Shown: in pieces, positions 18,019 to 27,989 of the stretch
How positions within the stretch are numbered: the first letter of the stretch is position 1
How the letters are laid out: each line of letters opens with the position of its first letter
From: Leucobacter luti
GTDB taxonomy: Bacteria > Actinomycetota > Actinomycetes > Actinomycetales > Microbacteriaceae
NCBI RefSeq assembly: GCF_019464495.1
Contig: NZ_CP080492.1
Span: 806,001-870,000, forward strand
Length of the DNA: 64,000 nucleotides
Reading direction: 5' to 3'
The notes under the pieces: generated by a model
What the model saw: only the letters and a program-made list of their open reading frames with translations
The model's database searches: none
Told to the model about the DNA's origin: nothing
Program-made: the position numbers and the translations under genes

Positions 18019-19131
18019 TTAGCCCGCCTCCGTGCTCCCAGCGATGCGGCGGGCAGCCGCCGCAATATCTGCATCGCTCGCGGTGAGTGCAAGCCGCACG
18101 TGCTGCGGCGAGTGGTCCCCATAGAAATGGCCCGGGCCGACCACGATACCGAGCTGGGCAAACGATGCAACGCTTTCCCAGGCGTCGACTCCGCGAGTGG
18201 CCCACAGATAGAGCCCAGCCTCACTGCCTTCGATCCGGAATCCAGCTGCTTCGAGTGCCGGACGAAGCACCGCCCGCCGCGCACGATACCGATCACGCTG
18301 CGCGGCGACGTGCGTTTCATCTCGAAGCGCCGCGATCATCGCGGCCTGCACCGGCGCCGGCAACATGAGCCCTGCGTGCTTGCGCACCGTCAGCAGCCGC
18401 TCGACCAGCTCGGGATCCCCAGCTAGGAAAGCCGCGCGATATCCGGCGAGGTTCGACTGTTTGCTGAGCGAGTACACACTCAACACGTCCGTGTGGTCGT
18501 CTCCCACAACAGCGGGATCAAGGATTGACGGGATCTGGGTCGTGTCCCACGGCGCGTCCCAGCCAAACTCCGCATAGCATTCGTCGCCAGCAATCACCGC
18601 GCCGAGCTCACGCGCGCGCGTCACCGCGGCACGAAGCCACTCAGCGTCGCGCACGCGACCATCCGGATTGGACGGCGAGTTCACCCACACGAGGCGAGTG
18701 TGCGCGGGCCACTCGGCTGGATCATCCGACGCGAGAGCCTCTGCGCCGACAAGGGCCGCCCCCATCGCATAGCTCGGGTATGCGATCCGCGGGAACACCA
18801 CGGCCTCCCCCGCTCCAATTCCGAGCAGGAACGGCAGCAGGGCAACGAGTTCTTTCGAGCCCACGGTCGGCAATACGGCTGCAGGAGCAACGCGCACGCC
18901 GCGACGGCGGAGGAACCACTCTGAAATCGCCTCGCGCAAGTGCGGGGTACCAGCAGTGGCAGGATACGCGTGCGCATCGGTCGCCGCGGCAAGTGCTTCC
19001 CGCACTCCAGCCGGGCTCGGATCAACGGGCGAACCGACGGAAAGATTGACCGCTCCGTCCGGGTGCCTCGCCGCTTCCGCCGCGTAGGGCGCCATCGCGT
19101 CCCACGGGTAGTCAGGAAGGGCTCCACGCAT
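18019..19131 (-). CDS. dapC: Succinyldiaminopimelate transaminase
   Basis: A 370-residue fold-type I PLP aminotransferase. The PLP lysine is in SLSKQSNLAGYR, and NSPSNPDGRV is the conserved cofactor-binding loop. It starts MRGALPDYPWDAMAPY, the typical opening of the actinobacterial DapC group, and it lies 5 bases downstream of the ferredoxin gene, an arrangement conserved across actinobacteria. It transfers an amino group to N-succinyl-2-amino-6-ketopimelate, linking DapD and DapE. The assignment is from family and context; a broader aminotransferase role cannot be excluded from sequence alone. Confidence 0.88.
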   Translation of the reverse strand: MRGALPDYPWDAMAPYAAEAARHPDGAVNLSVGSPVDPSPAGVREALAAATDAHAYPATAGTPHLREAISEWFLRRRGVRVAPAAVLPTVGSKELVALLPFLLGIGAGEAVVFPRIAYPSYAMGAALVGAEALASDDPAEWPAHTRLVWVNSPSNPDGRVRDAEWLRAAVTRARELGAVIAGDECYAEFGWDAPWDTTQIPSILDPAVVGDDHTDVLSVYSLSKQSNLAGYRAAFLAGDPELVERLLTVRKHAGLMLPAPVQAAMIAALRDETHVAAQRDRYRARRAVLRPALEAAGFRIEGSEAGLYLWATRGVDAWESVASFAQLGIVVGPGHFYGDHSPQHVRLALTASDADIAAAARRIAGSTEAG

Positions 19132-19136
19132 CGCGG

Positions 19137-19457
19137 TTAGTCTCCCTGCGGCGGGAGCGCTGCGATGACCGGGTGATCAAAGCTGTACACGCCAACTTTC
19201 GCCGCCCCGCCGGGAGACCCGATCTCGTCGAAGAACTCAACGTTCGCCTTGTAGTAGTCAGACCACTCGCTCGGCAGGTCGTCTTCATAGTAAATGGCCT
19301 CGACCGGGCACACAGGTTCGCAGGCTCCGCAGTCTACGCATTCGTCAGGGTGGATATAGAGCGAGCGTTCGCCCTCGTAGATGCAGTCGACGGGGCACTC
19401 GTCCACGCACGCGCGGTCCTTGACGTCGACGCACGGCAGCGCGATCACATAGGTCAC
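19137..19457 (-). CDS. fdxA: 7Fe-type ferredoxin
   Basis: A 106-residue ferredoxin starting at the GTG at 19457 ([17 protein letters not shown]). AAAGGT 7 bases upstream supports this start over a GTG three codons earlier. The cysteine pattern is [17 protein letters not shown] for the first cluster (3Fe-4S/4Fe-4S type) and [12 protein letters not shown] for the second, followed by the long C-terminal extension usual for actinobacterial FdxA/FdxC. It carries electrons to cytoplasmic partners. It shares a transcript with dapC, although no direct biochemical link is known. Confidence 0.93.
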   Translation of the reverse strand: MTYVIALPCVDVKDRACVDECPVDCIYEGERSLYIHPDECVDCGACEPVCPVEAIYYEDDLPSEWSDYYKANVEFFDEIGSPGGAAKVGVYSFDHPVIAALPPQGD

Positions 19458-19531
19458 GACCCCCACCTTTCACTCGGCATGTGGAACAGATTTCAGTCTA
19501 CCGCGGCGGCGTGTGCTCCCCTGCCCGGGAC

Positions 19532-20143
19532 TCACCAGCGCGTGTGGATCACCGCGGGCCCGACGCCGACCGCACACCAGCTCGCGAGCAGCAGCACCGG
19601 CCCGAACGCAAACACTGCGCGGCGACGCACGAGTGTCACCACGGCAAAGATCGCCGAGGCGCACACGACTCCGGCGATGAATATGAGGATTGCGAAGGAC
19701 GAATCGGGCAGTGCGGCCACGAATACGGTGAGCGGCACCAGCTTCACGTCGCCGGCCCCGAACAGCCCCGGCCAGACGAACCAGGTCGCCGCGGCACACA
19801 CCGCGGCGACAGCCGCCACCGCGAGTGCTCTCCTGAGTGTGTCCCCCGCACCGCCCACGAGCAGCGCGGACGCGAACACACCGATCACGCTGCAGCTGGC
19901 CCACCATACGGTGGGATTGGGAAGCCGCTGGGTGCGCAGGTCAGACAGCGTGAGCCACGCACTCCAGCCGCCGTAGCTCGCGAACCCGATCAGCGCGAGC
20001 GTTCGGGCGAGCGGGGTTCCCGCGCTTCCGACACCGGAGACGCCGAGCGCACCGAGCGAGCCAAGTGCGCCGCCCACGACGACCCCGGCAAGGAGCCACC
20101 ACCGGTCCCCGCCGCGCAACGCTCGGAGTTCGGCGCGGATCAC
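19532..20143 (-). CDS. A24-family prepilin-type peptidase
   Basis: A 203-residue membrane aspartyl protease of the GxGD type. The two catalytic aspartates are visible in [10 protein letters not shown] and GAGDVKL, embedded in about six membrane helices. It lacks the N-terminal methylase domain and zinc-binding cysteines of full PilD, as in Flp/Tad-type TadV or archaeal-like peptidases. Its GTG overlaps the argB stop (GTGA), so it is translated with the arginine genes, which is unexpected. No pilin or Tad genes are in the window, so the substrate is unknown. Confidence 0.85.
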   Translation of the reverse strand: MIRAELRALRGGDRWWLLAGVVVGGALGSLGALGVSGVGSAGTPLARTLALIGFASYGGWSAWLTLSDLRTQRLPNPTVWWASCSVIGVFASALLVGGAGDTLRRALAVAAVAAVCAAATWFVWPGLFGAGDVKLVPLTVFVAALPDSSFAILIFIAGVVCASAIFAVVTLVRRRAVFAFGPVLLLASWCAVGVGPAVIHTRW

Positions 20144-21042
20144 GGCACGACTTCGGTTCCGATCCCCCGCTCAGTGAAGATTTCGAGCAGCACAGAGTGC
20201 GGCTCGCGCCCGTCAATGATGGCTGCTTTTGAAACGCCACCACGCACAGCTTCCAGACACGCTCGCATCTTCGGGATCATTCCCGACTCCAGCGTCGGCA
20301 GCAGAGCGCTCAGCTCCTCAGCCGTAATCGATGACACCAGCGAGTCGCGGTTCGGCCAGTCAGCGTAGAGTCCTGGGACATCGGTGAGGATCACGAGTTT
20401 CTCCGCCCCGAGCGCTGCAGCGAGCGCGCCGGCCGCAGCATCAGCATTCACGTTCAGTGAGTCTCCCGGCCGGTCCACATCTGGCGCAATCGAGGAGACA
20501 ACGGGGATCAGCCCAGCCTCCAACAGCGCGAGGACGGGCTCGACGCGCACGTCGACCACGTCGCCCACAAGCCCGAGGTCGACGAGTTCACCATCGACCT
20601 CGATCGGCGGGCGCCGGCGGCCGACGAACAGCCCGGCGTCCTCACCGGTGGTGCCTGCCGCGAGGGGTCCGTGTGCGTTGATCTCGTCTACGAGCTCGGG
20701 GTTCACTTTGCCGGTGAGCACCATGCGAACGACGTCCATCGTCTCTGGCGTGGTGACGCGGTAGCCACCCTGAAACTCGCTTTCGATTCCCAGGCGCGCC
20801 AGCATCGCGTTGATCTGCGGGCCACCGCCGTGCACGATCACCGGGCGGATCCCGGTGTGCCGCAGGTACACGACATCTTCAGCGAAGGCGCGCAGCAGCG
20901 CGTCATCGACCATTGCGTTCCCGCCGAACTTGATCACCATGATCGAGTCGCGGAACTTCTTCAGCCAGGGCAGCGACTCGATGAGCACCTGCGCCTTCTC
21001 GGATGCTCGCGCGTGGTCGAGGATCTCGGTCGTCGTGGTCAT
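20140..21042 (-). CDS. argB: Acetylglutamate kinase
   Basis: A 300-residue amino-acid kinase that phosphorylates N-acetylglutamate in arginine synthesis. Motifs seen are the lysine/glycine start [10 protein letters not shown], the substrate loop [11 protein letters not shown], the [23 protein letters not shown] segment and MIPKMRA. The long N-terminal helix ([19 protein letters not shown]) is typical of arginine-inhibited hexameric forms, so feedback inhibition is likely. It sits 12 bases after argJ, and its stop overlaps the A24 peptidase gene. Confidence 0.95.
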   Translation of the reverse strand: MTTTTEILDHARASEKAQVLIESLPWLKKFRDSIMVIKFGGNAMVDDALLRAFAEDVVYLRHTGIRPVIVHGGGPQINAMLARLGIESEFQGGYRVTTPETMDVVRMVLTGKVNPELVDEINAHGPLAAGTTGEDAGLFVGRRRPPIEVDGELVDLGLVGDVVDVRVEPVLALLEAGLIPVVSSIAPDVDRPGDSLNVNADAAAGALAAALGAEKLVILTDVPGLYADWPNRDSLVSSITAEELSALLPTLESGMIPKMRACLEAVRGGVSKAAIIDGREPHSVLLEIFTERGIGTEVVP

Positions 21043-21054
21043 AGTGGTGGGCCC

Positions 21055-22224
21055 CTAGCTCGAGTACGCGCTGTTCTCGTGCACGTAGTCGTGCGTGAGA
21101 TCGTTGGTGCGGATCGTTGCCGCGTGTTCCCCCGCGAAGAGCTCGATTTCGACGTGTGTGCGCCGCGGCGTCAGGTCGCACTCACCAATCGACCGATCTG
21201 GTGCCCCCGCGTGGCAGAGCCGGATCCCGTTGAACGAAACATCGACCTGGTACGGATCGAACGCGGCGTCGGTGGTGCCGATCGCAGCGAGCACGCGGCC
21301 CCAGTTCGGGTCATTGCCGAAAATCGCTGCTTTGAAAAGGTTGTTGCGGGCTACTGAGCGCCCCACCTCGATCGCGTCTGCCACACTTGCGGCGCCGCGC
21401 ACTTCAATGTCGATGTCGTGGCTCGCGCCCTCGGCATCGGCCTGCAGCTGCGCGGCGAGACTGTCGCACACAGCAGCGAGCGCGGCGGCGAATTCCGCCT
21501 CGTCCGGGGTGACTCCTGACGCCCCGCTGGCGAGCAGCGTGACCTGGTCGTTGGTCGACATGCAACCGTCGGAGTCGAGCCGGTCAAAGCTTGCGCCGGT
21601 CGCGCAGCGCAGCGCACGGTCCAGCGCGTCACTGTCGAGCTGCGCGTCCGTGGTGATCACGACGAGCATCGTGGCGAGACCCGGCGCGAGCATGCCAGCG
21701 CCCTTTGCCATTGCGCCGATCGTCCAGCCAGCCCCCGTGTGCGTCGCGGTTTTCTCGACGGAGTCAGTCGTGAGGATCGCGGCTGGAGCAGTCGTGTCCG
21801 TCGCGCTCAGGCGGTTAAACAGCTCGGGCACGCCGCCGACGATCTTGTCGCGGAACGCCTGATCACCCGTGCCGATCAGCCCGGTCGAGCACACGAGAAT
21901 CTCTTCGGATTCTGTCGCCGTGCCGGACGCTGTGAGCGCAGCAGCCACAGCGTCGGCGGTGAGGCGGGTGGTTTCGTATCCGAAGTCTCCGGTGAAGCAG
22001 TTCGCACCGCCCGAGTTCAGGATGATCGCGCGCGCCGGTCCTTCTTGGGCCACCTTTCGGCTCCAGAGGATCGGGTTCGCCTGGGCGCGATTGCTCGTGA
22101 ACACCGCGGCGCTGGCTGGCACAGGGCCGTCATTGACGACGAGCGCCAGGTCTGGTTTGCCGGTGCTCTTGAGGCCAACGGCGATCCCCGCAGAGCGGAA
22201 TCCTGCGGGAGTAGTGACGGTCAC
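21055..22224 (-). CDS. argJ: Bifunctional ornithine acetyltransferase/N-acetylglutamate synthase
   Basis: A 389-residue ArgJ proenzyme. The self-cleavage site is visible in KGAGMLAPGLATML, where cleavage before the threonine yields two chains and the nucleophile. It recycles the acetyl group from acetylornithine to glutamate, so the pathway can be cyclic. The GTG start follows GAGGAG. It lies between argC and argB, 60 bases past the restored argC stop. Whether it is monofunctional (ornithine only) or bifunctional cannot be told from the sequence. Confidence 0.94.
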   Translation of the reverse strand: MTVTTPAGFRSAGIAVGLKSTGKPDLALVVNDGPVPASAAVFTSNRAQANPILWSRKVAQEGPARAIILNSGGANCFTGDFGYETTRLTADAVAAALTASGTATESEEILVCSTGLIGTGDQAFRDKIVGGVPELFNRLSATDTTAPAAILTTDSVEKTATHTGAGWTIGAMAKGAGMLAPGLATMLVVITTDAQLDSDALDRALRCATGASFDRLDSDGCMSTNDQVTLLASGASGVTPDEAEFAAALAAVCDSLAAQLQADAEGASHDIDIEVRGAASVADAIEVGRSVARNNLFKAAIFGNDPNWGRVLAAIGTTDAAFDPYQVDVSFNGIRLCHAGAPDRSIGECDLTPRRTHVEIELFAGEHAATIRTNDLTHDYVHENSAYSS

Positions 22225-22284
22225 GGTGTCTCCTCGTGGGTGAGTAGGGCAGTGGGTGCGAGCGGGGGTGAGACTGGAGCGTGG

Positions 22285-23336
22285 TTACGGTGCGACACCG
22301 TCGACGCTCAGGCCGGTGCGCTCGGGCAGGCCAAGGGCGATGTTGGCCGATTGGATCGCAGCGCCTGCCGTGCCCTTCGCCAGATTGTCGAGCGCTGCGA
22401 CCACGACAACGCGGCCGGCTGCCTCATCGACCACGACGCCCATCAGGCAGGTATTCGCGCCGAGGGTGTCGGCTGTGCGCGGGTACTCCCCTCGGGCAGC
22501 ACGTGCACGAAGGGCTCCTCGGCATACGCATTCACCCAGGCAGCGCGGACCTCAGCGGCAGTGACACCGGGCGCGAGCTTCGCAGTCGATGTGGCGAGGA
22601 TCCCGCGGCTCATGGGCACGAGCACCGGGGTGAAGCTCAGCGTGACATCACCGCGGGCTCCAGCTCCGCGAAGAGCCTGCTGGATCTCGGGGATATGGCG
22701 GTGCGTGCCTCCGACGGCGTAGGGATTCGCGGTGCCCATGAGCTCGGCCCCGAGCAGGTGAGTCTTCGCTGCCTTGCCAGCGCCCGAGGGGCCGACTGCG
22801 AGCACGGAAACGATATCGTCCGCTGCGATCACGCCGGCAGCGATGCCTGGGGCGAGCGACAGCGCGACTGTGGATGCGTTGCAGCCCGGCGCCGCGATCC
22901 GCGTTGCGCCGATGAGTGCCTGACGTTGCCGAGATCCGGTGGTGCTGGTAAGCAGCTCTGGCACCCCATAGCTCCAGGCCTCGTGATGTTCGCCGCCGTA
23001 AAACTTCGCCCAGTCTGCTGCGTTCGTGAGACGGTGATCCGCGCCACAATCGACTGCGAGCCGCACATTCGTCAGCTGCGCGGTGAGAGCGCCGGAAGCA
23101 CCGTGCGGCAGGGCAAAGAATACGATGTCGTGGCCATCGAGCACCTCTGGCGTCGTTTCGCGGAGCGTGAGGTGTGCGAGTGAGCGCAGATGCGGCTGCG
23201 TGGCAATCAGTGGCTGCCCAGCGCTCGAGTGCCCGGTCACTGTGCGCACCTCGAACTCAGGGTGGCCTGCAAGCAGCCGCAGTAGCTCACCTCCGGCGTA
23301 CCCAGATGCTCCTGCAACCGCCACGCTGTACGTCAT
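22285..23336 (-). pseudogene. argC: N-acetyl-gamma-glutamyl-phosphate reductase, frameshifted in this sequence
   Basis: The first 280 or so residues ([20 protein letters not shown]) are normal ArgC: an NAD(P)-binding Rossmann start, the APGCNAS catalytic cysteine and [10 protein letters not shown]. After VHVLPEG the frame is lost and would end at 22443. The remaining ArgC sequence, with [11 protein letters not shown], continues in another frame to a stop at 22285-22287. Adding one G to the run GGGG (CCCC at 22488-22491 on the plus strand) restores an uninterrupted 350-residue enzyme, the family length. The intact arg operon around it suggests a sequencing error rather than decay, but a real mutation cannot be excluded. 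Confidence 0.88.
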
Positions 23337-23422
23337 CGACGCTCCTTCCGCATGCGAACCCCTCTATTCTGGCACCTCAGCGCGCGCCGGGTGACCGGGG
23401 TGGACAGGTGGGCCGGGATCAC

Positions 23423-24214
23423 CTATCGGTGAGTGAAGTTCGGTTCCCGCTTCTCGGTAAACGCGCGCATGCCCTCTTTCTGGTCGTCCGTCGCGAACGC
23501 GGCTGCGAAGGCGAGGCGCTCGAAGCGCAGCCCTTCAGAGAGCGGCATCTCCTGCGCGGCCTGCAGTGCGTCCTTCGCGGCGTACAGTGCCGGCAGCGAT
23601 TTTGAGGCGATCGTCGCGGCGGTGTGCTCGACGTCTGCGAGGAACTCGTCCGCGGGGATCACCCGCGCGACGAGGCCTGAGCGCTCCGCCTCGTCCGCGC
23701 GCATCGTGCGGCCGGTGAGCACCATCTCAGCGGCCTTCGCTTTGCCGATCGCGCGCGGCAGCCGCTGCGAGCCGCCGAAGCCCGGCAGCACGCCGAGATT
23801 GATCTCGGGCTGGCCAAACTTCGCGGTGTCCGCTGCGAGAATGAAGTCGCACATCATCGCGAGTTCGCAGCCACCGCCGAGCGCGAAGCCTGCCACGGCT
23901 GCGATCACCGGAGTGCGCATCCGTTCGAAGCCACCCCAGCCGGGGAACGGGCCACCGACGAGCATCTCGGCGTAGCCCTGATCCGCCATCTCTTTGATGT
24001 CCGCGCCAGCTGCGAATGCGCGCTCGGAGCCGGTGATCACGATGCAGCCGATCTCGGGCGACGCATCAAAAATCATCGCCGCGTCAATAAGCTCGGTGAC
24101 GAGCACCGAGTTCAGTGCGTTCAGCGCCTCGGGCCGATCCAGCGTGATCCAGCCCACGCGTCCGCGCGCCTCCGCCAGAATGGTCGTGTACTCCGCGCTC
24201 GTCTGCTCGGTCAT
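23423..24214 (-). CDS. Enoyl-CoA hydratase/isomerase family protein
   Basis: A 263-residue crotonase-fold enzyme, started at the ATG at 24214 ([18 protein letters not shown]) to match family length. Oxyanion-hole loops are visible in [10 protein letters not shown] and [16 protein letters not shown], and both catalytic glutamates are in place ([13 protein letters not shown], with E in the first loop region). It should hydrate short-chain trans-2-enoyl-CoA, cytoplasmically. It lies downstream of prpC but after a likely terminator, so it is probably expressed separately. The chain-length preference is unknown. Confidence 0.9.
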   Translation of the reverse strand: MTEQTSAEYTTILAEARGRVGWITLDRPEALNALNSVLVTELIDAAMIFDASPEIGCIVITGSERAFAAGADIKEMADQGYAEMLVGGPFPGWGGFERMRTPVIAAVAGFALGGGCELAMMCDFILAADTAKFGQPEINLGVLPGFGGSQRLPRAIGKAKAAEMVLTGRTMRADEAERSGLVARVIPADEFLADVEHTAATIASKSLPALYAAKDALQAAQEMPLSEGLRFERLAFAAAFATDDQKEGMRAFTEKREPNFTHR

Positions 24215-24248
24215 CGTTGATCCTCTCGCTTGGGGCCGCTGGGGCTTT

Positions 24249-24272
24249 GCCCAGCACATGCGTGCTCTGGGC
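24249..24272 (-). terminator. Candidate terminator of the prp operon
   Basis: GCCCAGCAC and GTGCTCTGGGC pair around an ATGC loop with a one-base bulge, 14 bases after the prpC stop. On the minus strand it is followed by AAAG rather than a T run, so confidence is moderate. Confidence 0.5.
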
Positions 24273-24285
24273 TGCTCGTCCTACG

Positions 24286-25419
24286 CTACCGCGCGCCAGG
24301 CACCTGGCGCTCATCGACCCCGTTGTAGGCGGACAGTGGCCGGATCAACGCGTTCGCCGCGGCCTGCTCCATGATGTGCGCAGTCCAGCCGGTGACCCGC
24401 GCTGCCACGAAGAGCGGGGTGAAGATCTCAGTGTCGAAGCCGAGCAGGTGGTACGCCGGGCCAGAGGGATAGTCGAGATTCGGGTAGATCCCCTTGCGCG
24501 CTACAAACTCTTTTTCAAGCGTCTCGTAGAGCGACGCGAGATCCGTCCGTCCGCTCTCTTCGAGGAGCACGTTCAGTGCTGCGTGCATCGTCGGCACCCG
24601 CGAGTCGCCGTGTTTGTACACCCGGTGACCGAAGCCCATGATTTTCCGCTTCTCGGTGAGCGCCCGCTCCAGCCACGGCACCACGTTGTCAGCGGTGCCG
24701 ACCTCCTCGAAGATGTGCATCACGGCTTCGTTGGCTCCGCCGTGCAGCGGCCCCTTCAGCGCGCCAATTGCGCCAACCACCGCCGAGTACAGATCCGACG
24801 TGGTGGAGGCAATCACGCGCGCCGTGAATGTCGAGGCGTTGAACGAGTGCTCGGCGTACAGCACGAGCGACACTCGGAACACGTCGACCGCGGCCTCCGA
24901 TGGTAGCTCCCCAAACGTCATCCAGAGGAAGTTGCTGGAGTAATCGAGATCCTCGCGCGGCGGAATCGGGTCTTGCCCGCGGCGGCGGCGCTGCACGGCA
25001 GCCACGATCGTGGGAAGCTGCGCGAACAGGTATGCGGCACGGCCCAGATCCAACTCGCGATTCGTCCACCCGCCAGGCCGGTGCAGCGTGCCATCGAAAG
25101 TGCCGAGCTGGCTCACTGCAGTGCGCACCAGATCCATCGGATGCGCATCGACCGGCATCGTGTCGAGCAGCGCTGTGGTGCGCGCATCGAGCGGCCGGAG
25201 GGACCGCTCCAGCTGCTCGAACTCCGCTCGCTGCGAAGGCGTCGGCAGTTCTCCGTACCACAGCAGATAGGCGACGGCCTCGAACGACTGTGTCGCCGCG
25301 AGTTCCTGCACCGGATAGCCGCGATACAGCAGGCTATTGGACTCCGGGTTGACCTTTGAGATCGCCGTCTCGTCGGCGACAACTCCGGCGAGACCCTTCA
25401 TGATTGCAGTGTCAGACAT
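24286..25419 (-). CDS. prpC: 2-methylcitrate synthase
   Basis: A 377-residue short citrate synthase-family protein beginning MSDTAIMKGLAGVVADETAISKV, which is the PrpC/methylcitrate synthase type without the N-terminal beta domain of GltA. Catalytic segments are LHGGANEAVMH and GFGHRVYKHGDSR. Its place in the prpD-prpB-prpC operon points to condensation of propionyl-CoA with oxaloacetate. Many such enzymes also accept acetyl-CoA. It is separated from prpB by 120 bases that contain a repeated GGATCCGGATCC element. Confidence 0.92.
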   Translation of the reverse strand: MSDTAIMKGLAGVVADETAISKVNPESNSLLYRGYPVQELAATQSFEAVAYLLWYGELPTPSQRAEFEQLERSLRPLDARTTALLDTMPVDAHPMDLVRTAVSQLGTFDGTLHRPGGWTNRELDLGRAAYLFAQLPTIVAAVQRRRRGQDPIPPREDLDYSSNFLWMTFGELPSEAAVDVFRVSLVLYAEHSFNASTFTARVIASTTSDLYSAVVGAIGALKGPLHGGANEAVMHIFEEVGTADNVVPWLERALTEKRKIMGFGHRVYKHGDSRVPTMHAALNVLLEESGRTDLASLYETLEKEFVARKGIYPNLDYPSGPAYHLLGFDTEIFTPLFVAARVTGWTAHIMEQAAANALIRPLSAYNGVDERQVPGAR

Positions 25420-25455
25420 TTGCGCTCCTTTGCGGCGTGGTGCAGGTCGGTCGGT

Positions 25456-25529
25456 GGATCCGGATCCCGGAGCTGCGGCACGAGCTCCCGTCGCGGCACA
25501 GCGCCACAGTCGCGCCCGGATCCGGATCC
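25456..25529. repeat. Paired GGATCCGGATCC palindromes between prpB and prpC
   Basis: The self-complementary 12-mer GGATCCGGATCC occurs at 25456-25467 and again at 25518-25529, bracketing a GC-rich 50-bp spacer. Because each copy is its own reverse complement, the transcript can form either two small hairpins or one large stem. It may modulate prpC expression relative to prpB, which is inference. Confidence 0.7.
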
Positions 25530-25539
25530 CAAAAAGTGG

Positions 25540-26451
25540 CTAGCGCTCCACTTCGAAGGTAAAGATGTTCGAGTCGAAGTGACTGTACTCCTCGTAATCG
25601 ATGAGATCATAGAGATCGGCGCGGTGCTGCATCTCGTCGAGCTTGCCGGTGAGGTGGCCCTCCTCGTTCAGCGTGTCGAGTGCGCGCCCGGTGGCCCCCA
25701 TCGCGATCCGGAGCATCGACACTGGCCAGATCACGATGTTCACGCCGATGTCCGCGAGCTGCTGCGACGAGAACAGCTCGCTCTTGCCGAACTCGGTCAT
25801 GTTCGCGAGGATCGGAACGTCGACTGCTGCGCGCATCGCCTCGAACTCGGCGAGCGTGCGCATCGCCTCGGGGAAGATCGCGTCCGCGCCGGCGTCGACG
25901 AGCGCTTTCGCGCGGTCTGTCGCGAGCCGGAGACCTGCTTCGCCCTGCTCCGTCGCGCGGATATCAGTGCGCGCCATGATCAGGAAGTTCTCATCACGGC
26001 GCGCATCGACAGCCGCGCGGATCCGCTTGATCGCTGTCCCCTCGTCAACGACGGCCTTCCCGTCCAGGTGGCCGCAGCGCTTCGGGTTGATCTGATCCTC
26101 GATATGGGCGCCAGCGAGCCCTGCGTCTTCGAGGGTCTGAATCGTGCGGGCCACGTTCATCGGTTCACCGAAGCCGGTGTCGGCGTCCACGATCGCAGGC
26201 AGCTCAGTCATCCGCGCAATCTGCTGCGCGCGGCCGGCGACCTCGGTGAGCGTGGTGAGCCCAATATCGGGCAACCCGAGGTCTGCAGACAGCACGGCAC
26301 CCGAGATGTAGACCCCCTCGAAGCCTTTGCGCTCGATCAGCCGGGCGGAGAGCGGGTTGAAAGCGCCTGGGAACCGGAGCAGTTCGCCGGTTGCGAGCCG
26401 CTCACGGAAGATTCGACGCTTCTCAGCGGGAGTGGTTGTGGCGTACAGCAT
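25540..26451 (-). CDS. prpB: 2-methylisocitrate lyase
   Basis: A 303-residue member of the isocitrate lyase/PEP mutase superfamily that splits 2-methylisocitrate into pyruvate and succinate. Signature segments are ADTGFGEPMNVARTIQTLEDAGLAG, the KRCGHLDGK catalytic cysteine loop, and IMARTDIRA. The start ATG shares a base with the prpD stop (TAATG), so translation is coupled. The length and sequence match PrpB rather than the longer isocitrate lyase AceA. Confidence 0.93.
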   Translation of the reverse strand: MLYATTTPAEKRRIFRERLATGELLRFPGAFNPLSARLIERKGFEGVYISGAVLSADLGLPDIGLTTLTEVAGRAQQIARMTELPAIVDADTGFGEPMNVARTIQTLEDAGLAGAHIEDQINPKRCGHLDGKAVVDEGTAIKRIRAAVDARRDENFLIMARTDIRATEQGEAGLRLATDRAKALVDAGADAIFPEAMRTLAEFEAMRAAVDVPILANMTEFGKSELFSSQQLADIGVNIVIWPVSMLRIAMGATGRALDTLNEEGHLTGKLDEMQHRADLYDLIDYEEYSHFDSNIFTFEVER

Positions 26452-27989
26452 TAGAACAGTCCTTTCGGCGCCGCCGCGAGATCGAGGAGGCCAGGTCGTG
26501 CAACGATGTTGAGTTCACGCACCTCCGCGATAGTGAGCTCTGGCAGCCGCTGCACGAGCTCAAGGAAGCGGTCGATCTCTTCTGGGGCGAGCACCGGCTC
26601 GGCCAGGATCCGGAACTTGGTGATGTAGTTCTCGCGGGCGAACGGCCTGGCGCCCAGCGGGTGCGCATCGGCCACAGCGATCTCGTCGACGACTGTGGTG
26701 CCGTCGGTCAGCTCGATCTCCACGCGACCACCAAACGCCTTCTCGGCAGGATCCTCAGAGTGGTAGCGCCGCGTCCACTCGGCGTCCTCCGCGGTCGTGA
26801 TCTTCTGCCACAGCGCGACAGTGTCCGCGCGGCCAGCCCGCGCTGGGGCATAGGAGTCGACGTGGTGCCAGCCCCCGTCCTGCAGCGCAACGGCGAAGAT
26901 GTACGGGATCGAGTGATCGAGCGTCTCGCGTGAGGCGGTCGGGTCATACTTCTGCGGATCGTTCGCACCCGATCCGATCACGAAGTGGGTGTGGTGGCTC
27001 GTATGGAGCACGATCCGCGCGATGTTCGCGGGATCGGCGAGCTCGGGGCGTTCACCGTGCAGCTTCCGGGCGAGGTCGATCCACGCCTGCGCCTGGTACT
27101 CGGCCGAGTGCTCTTTCGTGTAGCTGTCGAGGATTGCGCGCTTCGGCTCGCCCGCGACTGGCAGCGGCACGTCGTAGGAGGCGTTCGGGCCGTCGAGCAG
27201 CCAGGCGATCACGCCGTCTTCACCCTCGTAGATGGGGCTCGGCGAGGTCTGGCCGCGCATCGCCCGATCCACCGCTTCGATCGCCATCTTGCCCGCGAAA
27301 GCCGGGGCGTGCGCTTTCCATGTCGAGATCTCTCCCTTGCGGCTCTGGCGGGTTGCGGTCGTGGTGTGCAGGCCCTGGCCGACCGCCTGGTAAATCGTCT
27401 CGGCGTCGAGGCCGAGCAGCGTCCCGATCCCTGCGGCGGCGGAGGGGCCGATGTGCGCGACGTGGTCGATCTTGTGCGCGTGCAGGCAGATCGAGCGCAC
27501 CAAATCCATTTGGATCTCGTAGCCCGTGGCGATGCCACGCACGAGGGCGGCGCCATCCTTGCCAACGTGCTGGGCGACCGCGAGGATCGGCGGAATATTG
27601 TCACCGGGGTGGGAGTACTCGGCCGCGAGGAAGGTGTCATGGTAGTCGAGCTCGCGCACGGCAACGCCGTTGGCCCAGGCGGCCCACTCGGGACTGGTGC
27701 GCGCGCTGGCGTCGGCGGTGCCGTCGATGCCGAAGATACTCGCGCCTGATCCGCCAGTGGAAACGGGGTGCGCGAGCGCTTGCGCCCTGGCAGCGATGAT
27801 GGGGGCACGAGTGAGTGATGCTGCGGCGACAGCGGCGTTATCGATCACTCGGTTGATGATCATGTCAGCCACGTCAGCATCGACAGCGACGGGATCGACG
27901 GCGACCTCCGCGATCTTCCAGGCGAGCTGTTCGGTGCGGGGCAGCTCTTCGTCACTCCGGTACACACGGACGTGGTGGGTGGTGGTCAT
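26451..27989 (-). CDS. prpD: 2-methylcitrate dehydratase (MmgE/PrpD)
   Basis: A 512-residue MmgE/PrpD protein that dehydrates 2-methylcitrate to 2-methyl-cis-aconitate without an iron-sulfur cluster. The N-terminal helical domain contains [20 protein letters not shown], typical of the family, and [18 protein letters not shown]. It is the first enzyme gene after the GntR regulator (ATGA overlap) and is coupled to prpB. No AcnD or PrpF is present, so PrpD should act with a general aconitase for the hydration step. Confidence 0.94.
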   Translation of the reverse strand: MTTTHHVRVYRSDEELPRTEQLAWKIAEVAVDPVAVDADVADMIINRVIDNAAVAAASLTRAPIIAARAQALAHPVSTGGSGASIFGIDGTADASARTSPEWAAWANGVAVRELDYHDTFLAAEYSHPGDNIPPILAVAQHVGKDGAALVRGIATGYEIQMDLVRSICLHAHKIDHVAHIGPSAAAGIGTLLGLDAETIYQAVGQGLHTTTATRQSRKGEISTWKAHAPAFAGKMAIEAVDRAMRGQTSPSPIYEGEDGVIAWLLDGPNASYDVPLPVAGEPKRAILDSYTKEHSAEYQAQAWIDLARKLHGERPELADPANIARIVLHTSHHTHFVIGSGANDPQKYDPTASRETLDHSIPYIFAVALQDGGWHHVDSYAPARAGRADTVALWQKITTAEDAEWTRRYHSEDPAEKAFGGRVEIELTDGTTVVDEIAVADAHPLGARPFARENYITKFRILAEPVLAPEEIDRFLELVQRLPELTIAEVRELNIVARPGLLDLAAAPKGLF

